A DNA stretch of 64,000 bases from Chaenocephalus aceratus (Eukaryota > Chordata > Actinopteri > Perciformes > Channichthyidae). The translations under genes were made by a program, and so were the position numbers. Under the pieces are notes generated by a model. The model ran no database searches and had not been told where the DNA came from. It saw only the letters and a program-made list of their open reading frames with translations. The stretch covers positions 25,001-89,000 of the forward strand of contig JAMFTG010000726.1 of assembly GCA_023974075.1 (NCBI GenBank). Reading direction: 5' to 3'. This document shows positions 45,136 to 57,717 of the stretch, piece by piece. The stretch's first letter is position 1; the number at the start of each line of letters is the position of its first letter.

Positions 45136-47733
45136 TTCAAAGGTCACCTATTGTGCAGAATCTACTTCTTCATGTCTCTTCTACATCAACATGTGTCCCC
45201 TCTTCTCCATGTCTCTTCTACATCAACATGTGTCCCCTCTTCTTCATGTCTCTTCTACATCAACATGTGTCCCCTCTTCTTCATGTCTCTTCTACATCAA
45301 CATGTGTCCCCTCTTCTCCATGTCTCTTCTACATCAACATGTGTCCCCTCTTCTTCATGTCTCTTCTACATCAACATGTGTCCCCTCTTCTTCATGTCTC
45401 TTCTACATCAACATGTGTCCCCTCTTCTCCATGTCTCTTCTACATCAACATGTGTCCCCTCTTCTCCATGTCTCTTCTACATCAACATGTGTCCCCTCTT
45501 CTTCATGTCTCTTCTACATCAACATGTGTCCCCTCTTCTTCATGTCTCTTCTACATCAACATGTGTCCCCTCTTCTCCATGTCTCTTCTACATCAACATG
45601 TGTCCCCTCTTCTTCATGTCTCTTCTACATCAACATGTGTCCCCTCTTCTTCATGTCTCTTCTACATCAACATGTGTCCCCTCTTCTTCATGTCTCTTCT
45701 ACATCAACATGTGTCCCCTCTTCTCCATGTCTCTTCTACATCAACATGTGTCCCCTCTTCTCCATGTCTCTTCTACATCAACATGTGTCCCCTCTTCTTC
45801 ATGTCTCTTCTACATCAACATGTGTCCCCTCTTCTTCATGTCTCTTCTACATCAACATGTGTCCCCTCTTCTCCATGTCTCTTCTACATCAACATGTGTC
45901 CCCTCTTCTTCATGTCTCTTCTACATCAACATGTGTCCCCTCTTCTTCATGTCTCTTCTACATCAACATGTGTCCCCTCTTCTTCATGTCTCTTCTACAT
46001 CAACATGTGTCCCCTCTTCTTCATGTCTCTTCTACATCAACATGTGTCCCCTCTTCTTCATGTCTCTTCTTCATCAACATGTGTCCCCTCTTCTCCATGT
46101 CTCTTCTACATCAACATGTGTCCCCTCTTCTTCATGTCTCCTCTACATCAACATGTGTCCCCTCTTCTCCATGTCTCTTCTACATCAACATGTGTCCCCT
46201 CTTCTTCATGTCTCTTCTATATCAACATGTGTCCCCTCTTCTTCATGTCTCTTCTACATCAACATGTGTCTCCTCTTCTTCATGTCTCTTCTACATCAAC
46301 ATGTGTCCCCTCTTCTCCATGTCTCCTCTACATCAACATGTGTCCCCTCTTCTTCATGTCTCTTCTACATCAACATGTGTCCCCTCTTCTCCATGTCTCT
46401 TCTACATCAACATGTGTCCCCTCTTCTTCATGTCTCTTCTACATCAACATGTGTCCCCTCTTCTCCATGTCTCTTCTACATCAACATGTGTCCCCTCTTC
46501 TTCATGTCTCTTCTACATCAACATGTGTCCCCTCTTCTTCATGTCTCTTCTACATCAACATGTGTCCCCTCTTCTTCATGTCTCTTCTACATCAACATGT
46601 GTCCCCTCTTCTTCATGTCTCTTCTACATCAACATGTGTCCCCTCTTCTTCATGTCTCTTCTACATCAACATGTGTCCCCTCTTCTTCATGTCTCTTCTA
46701 CATCAACATGTGTCCCCTCTTCTTCATGTCTCTTCTTCATCAACATGTGTCCCCTCTTCTCCATGTCTCTTCTACATCAACATGTGTCCCCTCTTCTTCA
46801 TGTCTCTTCTACATCAACATGTGTCCCCTCTTCTTCATGTCTCTTCTACATCAACATGTGTCCCCTCTTCTTCATGTCTCTTCTTCATCAACATGTGTCC
46901 CCTCTTCTCCATGTCTCTTCTACATCAACATGTGTCCCCTCTTCTTCATGTCTCTTCTACATCAACATGTGTCCCCTCTTCTTCATGTCTCTTCTACATC
47001 AACATGTGTCCCCTCTTCTTCATGTCTCTTCTACATCAACATGTGTCCCCTCTTCTTCATGTCTCTTCTTCATCAACATGTGTCCCCTCTTCTCCATGTC
47101 TCTTCTACATCAACATGTGTCCCCTCTTCTTCATGTCTCTTCTACATCAACATGTGTCCCCTCTTCTTCATGTCTCTTCTACATCAACATGTGTCCCCTC
47201 TTCTTCATGTCTCTTCTACATCAACATGTGTCCCCTCTTTTCCATGTCTCTTCTACATCAACATGTGTCCCCTCTTCTTCATGTCTCTTCTACATCAACA
47301 TGTGTCCCCTCTTCTCCATGTCTCTTCTACATCAACATGTGTCCCCTCTTCTCCATGTCTCTTCTACATCAACATGTGTCCCCTCTTCTTCATGTCTCTT
47401 CTACATCAACACGTGTCCCCTCTTCTTCATGTCTCTTCTACATCAACATGTGTCCCCTCTTCTTCATGTCTCTTCTACATCAACATGTGTCCCCTCTTCT
47501 TCATGTCTCTTCTACATCAACATGTGTCCCCTCTTCTCCATGTCTCTTCTACATCAACATGTGTCCCCTCTTCTTCATGTCTCTTCTACATCAACATGTA
47601 TCCCCTCTTCTTCATGTCTCTTCTACATCAACATGTGTCCCCTCTTCTCCATGTCTCTTCTACATCAACATGTGTCCCCTCTTCTTCATGTCTCTTCTAC
47701 ATCAACATGTGTCCCCTCTTCTTCATGTCTTTT
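45136..47733. mobile_element. TIR element with 37-bp array, right end truncated
   Basis: The left end TTCAAAGGTCACCTATTGTG then CAGAATCTACTTCTTCATG matches the (inverse) right end of the 21467-27178 element. The array runs to about 47730, where it passes into TTTTATCCAAAGCAACTTAC, a SINE-tail motif, so the other arm is missing. Confidence 0.75.
45168..47730 (+). repeat. 37-bp minisatellite, about 69 copies, highly regular
   Basis: Unit TCTTCATGTCTCTTCTACAT + CAACATGTGTCCCCTCT. All copies keep length 37, with only point variants (CTCCATG/CTTCATG, CTTCTTCATC). Plus-strand frames of about 900 codons in all three phases result from this. Confidence 0.98.
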
Positions 47734-48147
47734 ATCCAAAGCAACTTACAATAAGTACGATATGATAATACTTTATTTATTTAATACTTTACAGACTTCT
47801 CTACGCTGTTTCTGAAAGCTGTGTAAAGAGGATGATTTCATGTTGTATTTAAAGATGTTTCCTGGCTATCGGGCACTTATTTTATTTCTGTGCTGCAGGG
47901 TAAATGTTCTGCCATCACTCTGCGAACCTTGTCGGCCAGTGAAATAGTTGGCGTTGCTCTTCTACTCCTTCACAGATGTGGCTTATATATCCAACACAGA
48001 TTCCTCCAAGCTTACAATGTGCGCACGGAGAACATGCTGCATAAATAAAAAGTGGGAGAAAAAAGTTAAATGTCAGCACAGCTTGTTCACTTGTCAGTAG
48101 AGACCTCACTGCAGAAGGCGTTTGAGGAGATGGTGATTTAAGTGCTG

Positions 48148-48363
<216 letters not shown>

Positions 48364-48805
48364 TAAGGGAGTGAAGAAGCCGCTGTTCTTAATTGGCTTG
48401 TCCCTCGCTCTGACCTCTTGTTACAGTAGATTAGACGCTGCTGTACGTTTCCTCTGTGGACTTGAGACTTCTTTCTGTGTCTGGAGTTAGCTTCGAGCTT
48501 CGAGTTCTCTGCTATCTAGTGTCCTTTGGTTTATATCACGGTGGAAAAGTTGACTTTTCTTGCTGCAAGTTTGTATTTGGTTTGTAAAGCTTCACAAAGC
48601 CGAATAAAGTCAATCGGATCTCATGACACTCAAAGTTGTATTGGACAGAGAGTTGGTAATATGTCTCAATATTGTCTGAGATTTTATGACGAGGCTTTAA
48701 TGATTCTGAATCCAGTCTTTGTAAGTGTAATACAAGACAATAGACCTATTATCCTTTATCTGCAATAAGGAAGTAATAAATATTGGCATAGAGCTGAAAC
48801 AATTG

Positions 48806-49096
48806 CGTAACGTCCACACGGTTGCGTTGCTTCAACGGAGACGCTTCCCATTCACTTTGAATGGGGCGACGTCAAGCTTTGCCGAACTGCATTGTGGTTC
48901 CGTCGCTTTGCCTCCGTCGCTCGCGCTGAAAGTTGAGAGAAGTTCAACCTTTCAACCGCCGACGGAAGCGCCAGCCAATCAAAACATATGCTTGTGTGTC
49001 CGGGGCGGGAGATTAATGTGATCGGTTGTTGGTCGCGCGCCAGACACGCCTACCGGCAAGCTTCAACGCGACGGAACCGTGTGGACGCACCGTTAG
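48806..49096. mobile_element. MITE with GTCCACACGGTTGCG ends
   Basis: Left TAACGTCCACACGGTTGCG and right ACGGAACCGTGTGGACGC are inverted copies. GC-rich interior of about 290 bp. Abuts the left side of the 57-bp array element. Confidence 0.65.
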
Positions 49097-49119
49097 AGAG
49101 GCCCTGGTATTCTCATTTC

Positions 49120-50062
49120 CAGTGTATATCAGTATGTAGTGTCTCTACTTTAAAGAGTCCTCTCCTGCTGATGTTCAGGTGTATATCAGTATGTAGTGTC
49201 TCTACTTTAAAGAGTCCTCTCCTGCTGATGTTCAGGTGTATATCAGTATGTAGTGTCTCTACTTTAAAGAGTCCTCTCCTGCTGATGTTCAGGTGTATAT
49301 CAGTATGTAGTGTCTCTACTTTAAAGAGTCCTCTCCTGCTGATGTTCAGGTGTATATCAGTATGTAGTGTATCTACTTTAAAGAGTCCTCTCCTGCTGAT
49401 GTTCAGGTGTATATCAGTATGTAGTGTCTCTACTTTAAAGAGTCCTCTCCTGCTGATGTTCAGGTGTATATCAGTATGTAGTGTCTCTACTTTAAAGAGT
49501 CCTCTCCTGCTGATGTTCAGGTGTATATCAGTATGTAGTGTCTCTACTTTAAAGAGTCCTCTCCTGCTGATGTTCAGGTGTATATCGGTATGTAGTGTCT
49601 CTACTTTAAAGAGTCCTCTCCTGCTGATGTTCAGGTGTATATCGGTATGTAGTGTCTCTACTTTAAAGAGTCCTCTCCTGCTGATGTTCAGGTGTATATC
49701 AGTATGTAGTGTCTCTACTTTAAAGAGTCCTCTCCTGCTGATGTTCAGGTGTATATCAGTATGTAGTGTCTCTACTTTAAAGAGTCCTCTCCTGCTGATG
49801 TTCAGGTGTATATCAGTATGTAGTGTCTCTACTTTAAAGAGTCCTCTCCTGCTGATGTTCAGGTGTATATCAGTATGTAGTGTCTCTACTTTAAAGAGTC
49901 CTCTCCTGCTGATGTTCAGGTGTATATCGGTATGTAGTGTCTCTACTTTAAAGAGTCCTCTCCTGCTGATGTTCAGGTGTATATCAGTATGTAGTGTCTC
50001 TACTTTAAAGAGTCCTCTCCTGCTGATGTTCAGGTGTATATCAGTATGTAGTGTCTCTACAT
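49120..50062 (+). repeat. 57-bp minisatellite array 2, about 16.5 copies
   Basis: Same unit as array 1, more uniform (rare ATCGGTATG variants). Followed by the same downstream flank (GATTGGTTAGCTGGCCGG, TAGCCTATCACGTACAATG) as array 1. Confidence 0.97.
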
Positions 50063-50255
50063 GTCTCCATGCTTTAATGTTCAAAAAGCTCTTTCTTGTT
50101 CTCATACTGCCTGTGCTGCAGCACCTCTTTTCACCCTCTGTCTGAAACCAGAGCCCAGTCTGCTCTGATTGGTTAGCTGGCCGGCTCTGTTGTGATTGGT
50201 CAACCTTTTAGAGATGTCCCGCCCCTTAGCCTATCACGTACAATGTGTTGGAGCA
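50062..50255. mobile_element. Shared right flank of the 57-bp array element
   Basis: TACATGTCTCCATGCTTTAA through CACGTACAATGTGTTGGAGC matches the sequence after array 1, except for an extra TCATACTGCCTGTGCTGCAG-type segment here. Confidence 0.7.
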
Positions 50256-50694
50256 CGAGTGGCCCTGAATTGAAGCTAAAACATCTTTATCGCCCCCTGG
50301 TGGCTGGTTGGATGTTAGTTTCGGAAGCGCTTGATTTGAAACGCAGCGTCACTTTCTATGAGTCGATCTTATTTCTTCAATCACAGGAAGCCAAAGTTGT
50401 TATTGCCGTTTAATATTTGATTAATTGTGCCGCCTCAGTGAAGCGTGGGATCGTGTAACTGTGTCTCACACACACACCTCGCTCTATCAGAAGTGGCAGC
50501 CACTGTGGCCATTGTTCCCGTCTGGGTGTTGGCCTCCCACAGTTAGTGGAGAGACTCAGTGACCTGCTGCTTGTATGCCAGGAGAGGGAGGTGAGGCAAA
50601 TTAGGTAAATTATTTACTTTAGGAGTGGCGGAGAATAATGCTAAATAACACAATAAAACTCAACGGTGGAAAACTAAGTCGGCTAGATTTCTAT

Positions 50695-50840
50695 CAAGGC
50701 AAGGCAAGTCATTCAAAGTGCTTTACAGAAATGAAAGACATTAAGAGCATACAACACATTGGAAGCATTAAAAAGCAAAGATAATAAAACATGAATAACA
50801 CGGGTACATGAATAAAAGTTACAGTGCAGTGTGAGATGTG
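50695..50840. repeat. Interspersed repeat copy (see 3060-3265)
   Basis: TTCAAAGTGCTTTACAGAAA to CAGTGCAGTGTGAGATGTG is shared with the copy in the VPS35L intron. Confidence 0.6.
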
Positions 50841-51475
50841 AATTGGAAGTAAAACATAGAATTAAAAAGGGACATAATTGAAGACATTTTGACAATCACA
50901 ACTTTGCAGAAACAGGCCAAAACACAGACTCTCCGCCCGAGGCCACCACTCCCAGATTTTGAAACAACCCCTGCTCCTTTTACACATTTCCCTCTGCGAG
51001 CCCGACATGTTGCTGCAGGCACTCCTGATCTGACGTGAAGATGCTTTCGGAGCAGCGGAGAGGAGCGTTGCATGTGACGGCATGTACATTTGTAACATGT
51101 GGGGCAGTGAAAGAGAAAGGAATGCCCACATCGAGAAAGGCTTATCAAAGATTTATCATCTCACTCGGGGTTATGCAATGTGTTTGTGGCACACGGTTCC
51201 TGCCTCAGTCACGGAAAAAAGATGTACGGTTAAACACTCGCGTGTGTGTTTATAGAAGGAGAGAGCGGACATGTTTTGCAGGATGAGGATCATGGCAGAT
51301 GTTGAGGCCCATATGCACTTAGTGTTTACGCATGACTTTAAGGGCTGGCATAACATGGGATAGCCTTGAAAGCACTTAAAGGGGCCCGATTGTGAGCATT
51401 TTCTGGACGTCTGTTGTGACATGTTTACATGCTATAAAGTTACAAAATGTCCGGTGTTGATTGGTCAACCGCTTA

Positions 51476-52239
51476 TGGCACGTTTCCACCGCAGCGGGTA
51501 GCTCGCTTTAAGCGTGCCGAGCCGTGCGGGGCCCGTTTTTGGTCGCGTTTCCACTTGGCCTAGTTTTGGCCCGGGGCTACTTTTTCACCTTTTTTCTGGC
51601 CCGACTAAATCGTGGTTCTCGGGCCAGGAACAACCGGGCTGAGTCGGGCTGAGCATGCTAAACTCGAGAGAGAATCGCTGGCAAGGGAGCTACAACTACA
51701 ACAAGATGAACATATTTGACCGTGATTTAATTGTAATACACGTTTCTAAATGATGCCGAAGTAACAACACACTGATACCGGTTAGTAAAAACCATGAATT
51801 AATGCTTTGACAAGTCTGCAGACAGACGGAAGAGAAACACCTTTTAAAATGCGTGTTTTCTAAATGGAGATCGGCTAAGCTAACGTTGTATATGCTCCGA
51901 CCGTCCACACTCACAGCAACGGCCTATACAGACATAAATAAACCAGCGACTGTATCCTCCATGACACAGGCAGTCTGTGGTTTGGACTTGTTTAACTTCT
52001 GTCTAGTTCCTGAACAGATATGAGGAGCTGTGAGCTCTGAGGGCTAACAGCTAACGGCTGTGTTGTTTTTCTGGGGCTCTCATTGAAGATGACGTCACGG
52101 CTCCGCCTACACTGCGTTACTATAGTAACTACCCCAGTTCCTAAACTGTAATGGAAGCGCAGCATAAAAGTGAGCCGGGCCTAACAAGGCCTAACCAAAC
52201 CGAGCGAGGCCGAGCGAGGCCTGCAGTGGAAACGCGCCA
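51476..52239. mobile_element. Harbinger-like MITE, 764 bp, TTA target duplication
   Basis: Ends TGGCACGTTTCCACCGCAG / CTGCAGTGGAAACGCGCCA with TTA on both sides (51473-51475, 52240-52242). Three-base TWA-type duplications are typical of PIF/Harbinger. Confidence 0.85.
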
Positions 52240-52260
52240 TTAGAGATGTCCCACCTTTTA

Positions 52261-52887
52261 GGCCCCGTCCACACGGACACGAAACGGGTTGTATCCGCTA
52301 CAGTTCTCTATCGTATGGACGGTTCGTTCACACGAGGCCGTAACGGAATCGCGGAGGAAACGGAGCCCTCAAACGATAACGGGTCCCAAGGTGGATAGAT
52401 CTGCGGTCTCCAGCGGGTCGAGCGGTCTCGTGTGGACGGACACGTTTCTTGAGCCGATACCGTGTGGACTAGTGTTTCTCAAACTTTTTCATACCAAGGA
52501 CCACTTAGCCAATAAAAAAACACTCGCGGACCACCTAACTCCACAAATATCCAAAAACACATCGTTTTTTACAAATCGCCTGAAAATGATACAAACAAGT
52601 GGCAACATGTGGGATGAAGGTATTTATCTGGGCTATATCATGCAATCAAAAGTGAAACTTAAGCTCGCTCCATTGCGGAGATATTCCCGCGAGAGTGTGG
52701 AAAACTTAAATTAATTAATTAATTTCAAATGTGAAATTGTACCAATATACTCGCAGACCACTAGGGGGCGCTCACGGACCACCAGTGCTCCGCGGACCAC
52801 ACTTTGAGAAGCACTGGTGTGGACGGAAGACTTTTTTGATATCGAATTCGGTTAGTATTAGTTTTTGTTTCCGTGTGGATATTAGCC
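52261..52887. mobile_element. Harbinger-like MITE with GTCCACACGG ends, split by a hAT
   Basis: Ends GGCCCCGTCCACACGG / CCGTGTGGATATTAGCC with TTA on both sides (52258-52260, 52888-52890). Related to 62745-63345. Confidence 0.85.
52470..52816. mobile_element. hAT MITE, 347 bp, nested
   Basis: Ends TAGTGTTTCTCAAACTTT and (inverse) CAGTGCTTCTCAAAGTGT, with perfect 8-bp duplications GTGTGGAC (52462-52469, 52817-52824). Interior contains CGCAGACCACTAGGGGGCGC. Confidence 0.92.
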
Positions 52888-53102
52888 TTAGCCTATCACG
52901 TACAATGTGTTGGAGCGCTAGCCAATAGAAGCGTGAGTGTTACATGGTGATGTCATTATGTTCAGGAAGTAAACAAAGAAGTCCAATGGAGGCGTTTCAG
53001 GCAGAGGGGGGAGAGAAACTCAGGGATTTTGGCCTCCTAAAAAAACCTAAATAACAGACAACAGGAAAGAGGGAAACACCAAAAATCATAATAAGGCCTC
53101 TT

Positions 53103-53990
53103 GTCTTTTATTTATTTATTATTGCAATATGCAGTATTTTATTCCACTGTACAGTATTTCATGTTACACTCTGTTTTTATTGTATCTTATACTATATATT
53201 TAAATTTTTCTTGCACTGCTTGAATTGTTTTGCGTCTTATTTATTAATGTTGGATCGTTGGCGGAACCTGGGACTTTCATTTCAGGATTTTCATGGCCAA
53301 TACCAGTCTGTCGCTATTATGCAATAAAGCCGTTGAATGCTTGATGTTTCCCACCATAGCAAAGCAAAGCAAAGCGGCCCCTAAGATAATGCGACTGCGG
53401 TCAATCATAAACCTAAGGTTGAGAAGCGAGTTTCTGGAGGGAGGAAGGGCTGCATCTCAAGAAGAAAAAGGATCAAAGGAAGGAGGGGGAGGTCATGACT
53501 GAAATGGCAGTATTGCATGACTTCTCAGAGAAGCGAGGGGATAATGGAGAGGCGGTGTGGTACTTGTACTCGAGGAGGTGAAGATGTGTTTTTTTTCCAT
53601 TTTTAATGCTGAGAAAGTGCCGACTTTTTTTATTATTGAGTACAGGGGAGGAGGAGGAGTGAAACAAAAGGTGTTGTCACGGAGAGATTAGAAAACCTCT
53701 GGGTGGACCTTGTTGTGATCCTAGCAGCAGAAAGGGGCAGACACACACACACACACACACACACCCCCTCTCTCTCTGTGCGTGCTCACACTTGTAGACA
53801 GACAGTCCAGAGAAAGGGAGTGCGAGGTGCTACTTGTGCACTTCCAGCTGCCGGTGAGAGGAAAAACTTTTTTTTTAAATGTGGCTTCTCTCTTGCTGGA
53901 CTTCTCCACTTCTGCCACTGTTGTGTTTCCCCCCCGCTGTGTTTATTGTGCTTCCGGGAGTATGAATCTTTAATCTTTGCCGGGAGGGTG
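53103..53990. other. Intergenic; nothing assigned
   Basis: AT-rich then G/A-rich sequence with a short CA run at about 53740-53765. No recognised exon or element apart from a possible 5' UTR ahead of 54001. Confidence 0.4.
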
Positions 53991-54000
53991 AAGCTTCAGC

Positions 54001-54031
54001 ATGGTGCAGAGGGACATGCCTATCACGCCAG
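54001..54031 (+). other. Candidate first coding exon (MVQRDMPITP then donor)
   Basis: An ATG in the context AGCATGG is followed by ten open codons and a consensus donor (CCAG/GTAACG). About 300 nt upstream contain a CA run, C/T-rich stretches and no stop-free frame, compatible with a 5' UTR. No downstream exon is recognised before the window ends, so this remains a weak candidate. Confidence 0.25.
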
Positions 54032-55067
54032 GTAACGTTCATTTGAGTACGCTGTCGTCTGCTGCTTTGATTTCTTTTGTGTGTCCCTTTTTAAAAAGTG
54101 CTGACTCTGAGGGAAGTCTACTTTAATCTGAGCTTTCCTAACTACACGTGGCGTGTGAGCGTTTGCATGTATCCGCAGTTTCAAGTGTTGGCATAATGTA
54201 ACTTGTTTATATGGGAATGCCTGCCCTCGTTGAGAACTCTGCAAAGCTCTAACTCTGAAGATTATTTGTTGTTATCATATTCAGAAACGGTTTTATTAAT
54301 TACGTTTTTTTCTTCGGTGTATTGATGCATAACATAGGGATAATATATAGTAACGAATAACTATGTCATATGTACAATATACCTGACTTAAAACGAAAGC
54401 TTAAAAAGGAAAATGTACATCAAAAGATTACAATAACAAATGAAATTAAAATGTATAGAAGTTGTAAGAAGATAACAATACAAATATTTTACAAGTACTA
54501 TCAAGTGATGTGCCAAATATCTGAAGTAAAATGAAACTTTTTAGAAGTTGTAGCTTTGTGCGAAAGTGTGCAAAAGTATCCAATACATAGACGAATACCA
54601 CAGTTTTATTGGATGTAAGTTAAGATGTTTAGGGAACACTAAATGCTGTCAGGGTTTCACCTCAGAGGCTCCCCGCAACAAAGGTTACAGGCGAGGCCGA
54701 GAGGGCAGGTTAGAGGGGATACATACTGAGAAGTGGTCAAAAGGTGGGGTTGATACATTGGCCTTTTCTCAGAAACTACCCCCCCCTCCAGACATCCCTT
54801 AAAGCAGCAGTCCCGCTCCCTGAGGCCAGGGGCCAGACAGGGCAGGGAGTGAGGAGCTGAGGGGGGTTATCTGAGGGAGGAGGAGCTGAGGGGGAGGAAG
54901 TAGGTTAGATACTGTTGCTCCAGATTTAAGCAGAAAAGACCTTCCCTTTATAGACGGAGCAGATTGTTCCAGATACTGACTCTGGCTGCTGCACACAGGA
55001 GAGGGTAACTGATGAATACAACGAGGCAGCGAACAGGGATTTTTAAACATGTCTCAAGGCGGCTTAA

Positions 55068-55299
55068 AGAGGCGCTATTATGTATTTTGGGTTTTCCCTT
55101 TTCCTGTATTGTGTGTGCCAGGTTTTTGTGCATGCACCTGAACATCAGCAGGAGAGGACTCTTTAAAGTAGAGACTACATACTGATATACACCTGAACAT
55201 CAGCAGGAGAGGACTCTCTAAAGTAGAGACACTACATACTGATATACACCTGAACATCAGCAGGAGAGGACTCTTTAAAGTAGGTGCATAATAAGTGCC
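55068..55299. mobile_element. Short TIR element with 2-3 copies of the 57-bp unit
   Basis: Left end TTAAAGAGGCGCTATTATGT and right end (inverse) CAGGGGCACTTATTATGC. Between them, reversed 57-bp units occur at about 55132-55282 (CACCTGAACATCAGCAGGAG, GACTCTTTAAAGTAGAGAC). Smallest copy of the array-bearing family in the window. Confidence 0.8.
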
Positions 55300-55924
55300 C
55301 CTGGAAGTGTCTGAATGTTGTTTGAAACTCAACCCAACAACAAATGATTTCACTGATCAGTCAGCGACAAATGAATTAAATCGTGTGGCTTGGATTGAAA
55401 ACCTGTTGCTGAAACACAGCCGAGTCCACACAATGATTATTATGATAATGACTGCTTCTATTATTGTCCCATTGATTAAACTATACCGTCAAGAAGGTGG
55501 TTTTACCAGTTTGGTGCTACGGCTAAATTGCCACCTGCAGCACAGGAGAAAGAAAAGCCTGATACCTGAAACGCATGATCCCGCTGAGTATGGTGAAGAA
55601 TGGAAATGTAATCAGAGACTGGTGGGTAGATGTTGTGTGTTTGGATCGTGGCTGGCTGCATCTCCCTGACTTGTAAACATAAAGAGATAGCCATCAGCTC
55701 TCCGCCCTCGCATAATAATGACAAAAGTTTGTTCCTTGCTTACACCGCGGCGTCGTTTCATTACTGCTGCACGACAGGAGCCAGGAATAATCTAGATATT
55801 AAAAAAGTAATCCCCAAAGTGTTTCGGCGCGATCTATAGCCTAGTTTCAGCAGTGATTCAGGGAGGCTGATGTTATGTAACCGAGCGGGAGGCTGCCAGC
55901 TAGCCAGTGGGAGGGGAGAGAAAC

Positions 55925-56118
55925 TGATGGATGGCAAGAAAATAGGAGGAAATGTAAAATGAGAGTCGAGAGAACGGAAGAATTGAAATGCAAGACGATA
56001 AAGAGTAGTGTAGGACACGAGGAAGGAAGGAAGGAGTTGTTGTAATCCAAACAAAGCAGCTGCATGTCTCCTCCCCTCTGTCACCTTTTATGACATGAGA
56101 TAACCTCAATACTCACCC
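55925..56118. repeat. Unit 1 of an about 180-bp triplicated sequence
   Basis: Shares AGTGTAGGACACGAGGAAGG, CAGCTGCATG and TATGACAT.AGATAACCTC with units at 57718-57893 and 57935-58108. Confidence 0.7.
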
Positions 56119-56165
56119 CATATTAACCCCATCAGGGTTTCCCACACATAGACTATACTTGGGTG

Positions 56166-56405
56166 GGCCGCCCAGGTATATTAACGGCCGCCCAGGTATA
56201 TTAACGGCCGCCCAGGTATATTAACGGCCGCCCAGGTATATTAACGGCCGCCCAGGTATAGTAACGGCCGCCCAGGTATAGTAACGGCCGCCCAGGTATA
56301 GTAACGGCCGCCCAGGTATAGTAACGGCCGCCCAGGTATATTAACGGCCGCCCAGGTATATTAACGGCCGCCCAGGTATATTAACGGCCGCCCAGGTATA
56401 TTTCA
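56166..56405 (+). repeat. 20-bp tandem array, 12 copies
   Basis: Unit GGCCGCCCAGGTATATTAAC with a run of four GTATAGTAAC variants in the middle. Confidence 0.97.
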
Positions 56406-56779
56406 CGACCCATTTAGTTTTTTTTTGTTTTTATAAGTTTTTTTTTTATTCGTCCGTGACCACGACGCCATCTGCGATCGATTAGCTTGTGGACAATGAT
56501 CCCTCGCTCCCTTGCTCTGATCTCGCCTCCTTCTGGCCTGTTAAGTGGCCTGCCTCACACAGGGTGACTGGCTGTCCACATGATGTGGCCTGCCGACATG
56601 GCCACTGTCGTAGATCATAAATCAAAGCCCTTGATTGGTCTCTGTGTGTCATTCAAGCTCGGGATAAGCTCAGCTCAGGTAAGGTAAAGGACTCTGAGTG
56701 TTTAGAAAGTTAACTTAGTCTAAGTTCTCAGTGGGTCTCAAACGGTATGTAACGGTATGTAAACACATGTTTCCATTTG

Positions 56780-56985
56780 AGAGGGTAGTGATTGGTCTAA
56801 TGGATAGCGAGGTGGGCTGAAGATCGGAAGGCTGTGAGTTCAAATCCCGCGAGGAACACCACCACTAGTGTGCCCTTGAGTAAGGCACTTGGCCCTTAGT
56901 TACTCCAGGGAGAATGTCCCAGTAATCGGTCATTATAAGTCGCTTTGGATAAAAGCGTCCGCTAAATGAAATGTAATGTGATTAG
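56780..56985 (+). mobile_element. tRNA-derived SINE
   Basis: A-box-like GTGATTGGTCTAATGGATAG and B-box-like GAGTTCAAATCCCGCG head, then CCCTTGAGTAAGGCACTTGG and tail AAGTCGCTTTGGATAAAAGC / GTCCGCTAAATGAAATGTAA. Confidence 0.85.
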
Positions 56986-57717
56986 TAAAATATGCATGAA
57001 TAAATAAATAAAAAGTTAACTGGGTGAAAAAAGGTAAGATGCACTTTTAAAACTTGTTGAGAGAAAACTAGTCTTTGCTGCTGCCTCAAAGAGGAGCAGG
57101 GGGAGAGGAGGGAGACAGGAGAGGCTGATTCAGGAGCACAGACACACTCACAACTATAAATGACCCAAAAATAAAGTAATAAACAAGTTTCAGTGTTTTT
57201 TTCATATTGGAAATGGTATGTTTTTGGTTATGGCCATGATTTTATGATTATTGAAATGTATACAGTTCTGTTTCATATAGGTGTTTCCATAGATCTAGTC
57301 TCTTTATTTCCCCCTCAAAATGCACCAGATTGATGCATTTAACTCCAAAATTAAAAATAAAATCTTACCGGGGGCATGCCCCTGGACCCCCATAGAGGAT
57401 TTGAGGTCGACCCCCACTAAAAATCACATGGATAGGTTCCTAAATACATTTATAAATACATTAATTTTTTTAAATAGTAACCCATTTCCATATGTTCATG
57501 TGTGGGTAGTAGATTTAAACTATAGGGCTATCATTATGGGCCCTGGCTGTACCTGTTCGCTCTGCCATCGCGTGAAGGGTCTGCTAACAAGCGACCAACA
57601 GAAGGTTCATGTTGTTGCACGTCACCTCAACCCCCCCCCGCTACCACCCCCCCAAGTATATTTCAGATCTGTGGGAAACACTGCCCATATTTCCAAAACA
57701 ACGTAAACAAACCGGAG

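Larger units (their letters stand above)
51378..53102. mobile_element. TIR element of the 57-bp-array family, array-free, with two insertions
   Basis: The left end (AAAGGGGCCCGATTGTGA, preceded by TT) and the inverse of the right end (AAGAGGCCTTATTATGA) resemble each other and the 55068-55299 copy. Core motifs TGATTGGTCAACCGCTTA, GAGATGTCCCACCTTTTA and CCTATCACGTACAATGTG are shared with the flanks of arrays 1 and 2. Interrupted by elements at 51476-52239 and 52261-52887. Confidence 0.75.
56134..57682. mobile_element. hAT element with 20-bp subterminal array and inserted SINE
   Basis: Ends CAGGGTTTCCCACACA / TGTGGGAAACACTG are inverted copies of the hAT type. The 8-bp duplication is not clean (CCCAT is shared on both sides). 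Contains a 20-bp array (56166-56405) and a tRNA-derived SINE (56780-56985). Confidence 0.75.

Noticed and set aside
44941..47815. Three plus-strand frames of 870-937 codons
   Set aside because: Same 37-bp satellite. Only the first about 55 codons of one frame (44951-45113) look like genuine coding sequence.
56780..56855. Possible tRNA gene
   Set aside because: A/B-box-like motifs are present, but the sequence continues into a SINE body and a CGCTTTGGATAAAAGCG tail, and no intact cloverleaf is apparent. It is a tRNA-derived SINE; the same applies to 33183-33260.
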